In this document: one piece after another, positions 63,144 to 64,000 of the stretch
How the letters are laid out: the number at the start of each line of letters is the position of its first letter
Position numbering within the stretch: the first letter of the stretch is position 1
Assembly (NCBI GenBank): GCA_963765815.1
Contig: CAVXXT010000001.1
Coordinates: 310,001 to 374,000 of the forward strand
Direction of reading: 5' to 3'
Length of the DNA: 64,000 nucleotides
DNA from: DATLNF01 sp963765815
GTDB taxonomy: Bacteria; Actinomycetota; Actinomycetes; BP-191
Made by a program: the position numbers and the translations under genes
Notes under the pieces: generated by a model
Told to the model about the DNA's origin: nothing
The model's database searches: none
Seen by the model: the letters and a program-made list of their open reading frames with translations, nothing else

Positions 63144-63170
63144 GTATTTGCAAGGAGAGTTTGCAAATAC
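63144..63170. promoter_or_regulatory. Perfect AT-rich palindromic operator between the ROK operon and nagA
   Basis: GTATTTGCAA (63144-63153), spacer GGAGAGT, and TTGCAAATAC (63161-63170) form a perfect 10-bp inverted repeat, striking in this GC-rich DNA. It lies 34 nt from the ROK start and 45 nt from the nagA start, so it can control both divergent units. A GntR- or ROK-type repressor responding to an amino sugar is inferred; the repressor gene is not in the window. Confidence 0.75.
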
Positions 63171-63214
63171 AGTCGCTGCGGTGTCAAGGTCGGCCGGACC
63201 GGAGGGAGTCACTC

Positions 63215-64000
63215 GTGCTGGCGCTGCGCGGCGGGCGCGTCCTCACGGCTGACGGCTGGACCGAGGCCGACCTGCACGTCGACGCCGGGCGCCTCGGCGG
63301 TCCCGCGGTCGGCGAAGCGCGGGGTTCGGGCATCGCGGATGTCCTCGACGTGGCCGGATGCGTCGTCGTCCCCGGATTCGTCGACCTGCACGTGCACGCC
63401 GCCGGCGGATGCGCGGCACAGGGCCCCGACGCCGACCTCGACGGCATGGCGCGGACGCTGGCCCGCGGTGGCGTGACCTCCTTCCTCGCCGCGTCGTTCA
63501 CCGCGCCGCTTGACGAGCTTCGCGCGCTGATCGACGGTCCGCGGCCGACCTCGGGCGCGCGTTGCGTCGGCGTGCACCTCGAGGGACCGTGGCTGTCGCC
63601 GGCCGCCGCCGGCGCGCAGCCGGTGGCGGCGCTGCGCGCCCCCTCGGTCGACGAGGCGATCGCGCTCGTCGACGGCACCGACGTACGCGTGGTGACCGTC
63701 GCGCCCGAGCTGCCCGGCGGGCTCGACCTGGTGCGCGCCCTCGTCGACCGCGGAGTTCGGGTGTCGCTGGGCCACAGCACCGCGTCGTACGACGAGGCGG
63801 TGATGGCCATCGAGGCCGGTGCGTCCGGCGTCACGCACTGCTTCAACGCGATGTCCCAGCTGACTGCTCGCGACCCCGGGCTGGTGGGGGCGGCGATGGC
63901 GACGCCGGGGCTCGTCGTCGAGGTCATCGCCGACGGTGTGCACGTGCACCCGGCCTCGTTCCTGGCTCTGCACGCCGCCCGCGGTGCCGAGTCGGTCGCG
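63215..64000 (+). CDS. nagA: N-acetylglucosamine-6-phosphate deacetylase (3' end missing)
   Basis: 262 codons are visible; the frame is open to the window edge. NagA removes acetate from GlcNAc-6-phosphate. The amidohydrolase metal motif PGFVDLHVHAAGG, the family signature VHLEGPWLSPAAAGAQP, LGHSTASYDEA, THCFNAM and ADGVHVHP are all present in the right order. GTG 63215 follows GGAGGGAG. Divergent from the ROK operon and sharing its operator. Confidence 0.93.
   Translation, partial: MLALRGGRVLTADGWTEADLHVDAGRLGGPAVGEARGSGIADVLDVAGCVVVPGFVDLHVHAAGGCAAQGPDADLDGMARTLARGGVTSFLAASFTAPLDELRALIDGPRPTSGARCVGVHLEGPWLSPAAAGAQPVAALRAPSVDEAIALVDGTDVRVVTVAPELPGGLDLVRALVDRGVRVSLGHSTASYDEAVMAIEAGASGVTHCFNAMSQLTARDPGLVGAAMATPGLVVEVIADGVHVHPASFLALHAARGAESVA

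Overview
The window is about 70% G+C and densely coded, with frequent GTG starts, many 4-base ATGA/GTGA start-stop overlaps and several genes that look leaderless. This points to a high-GC actinomycete (Actinomycetota); the genus cannot be fixed from the sequence alone. No tRNA, rRNA, IS element, phage gene or CRISPR array was seen. The window enters inside sufB on the left and leaves inside a nagA-like gene on the right.

Layout. 1-6.7 kb: SUF iron-sulfur operon (sufB with an intein, sufD, a Rieske ferredoxin, sufC, sufS, sufU, sufT). 6.8-14.1 kb: ABC-F ATPase, GNAT, short HTH protein, a stand-alone lysine-rich histone-tail-like protein, enoyl-CoA hydratase, acyl-CoA dehydrogenase, ABC exporter. 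14.2-20.1 kb: secreted or surface proteins (nidogen-domain protein, glycerophosphodiesterase with C-terminal anchor, LVIVD protein, HExxH membrane protein). 20.1-24.5 kb: DUF6308-like protein, atypical SDR, TetR regulator divergent from a mitochondrial-type aconitase. The set suf / ABC-F / HTH / enoyl-CoA hydratase / TetR / acn recalls the M. tuberculosis Rv1460-Rv1475c neighbourhood (from memory).

24.7-33.8 kb: YciI-like protein, zinc alcohol dehydrogenase, nhaA behind a possible structured leader, a quinone oxidoreductase / 67-aa / PH-domain operon, hemolysin III, and a GDPD / beta-propeller / MoaD-like operon. 33.9-40.7 kb: a two-gene acyl-CoA dehydrogenase pair, msrB, a short FtsH paralogue, a secreted subtilisin, a PAS protein. 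40.7-47.5 kb: a sedolisin-like protein with degenerate catalytic positions, inositol monophosphatase, a repeat-rich gap, an LPxTG amidase, a PBP4-type carboxypeptidase, a cold-shock gene with a hairpin-containing leader. 47.5-53 kb: a cyanophycin locus (cyanophycinase and cphA, each with an apparent 1-nt frameshift, plus a convergent CphA-like Mur ligase without ATP-grasp). 53-59.3 kb: aldolase / GGDEF-EAL / HATPase overlapping operon, a GH92 mannosidase and small proteins, two of which are paralogues. 59.3-64 kb: a four-gene ROK / hydrolase / SIS / ADP-ribosylglycohydrolase operon divergent from nagA, sharing a perfect AT-rich palindrome.

Strongest leads: the double frameshift in adjacent cyanophycin genes, the CphA-like Mur ligase, the amino-sugar operon with its operator, a three-copy intergenic palindromic repeat, the nhaA leader, and the stand-alone histone-tail protein.
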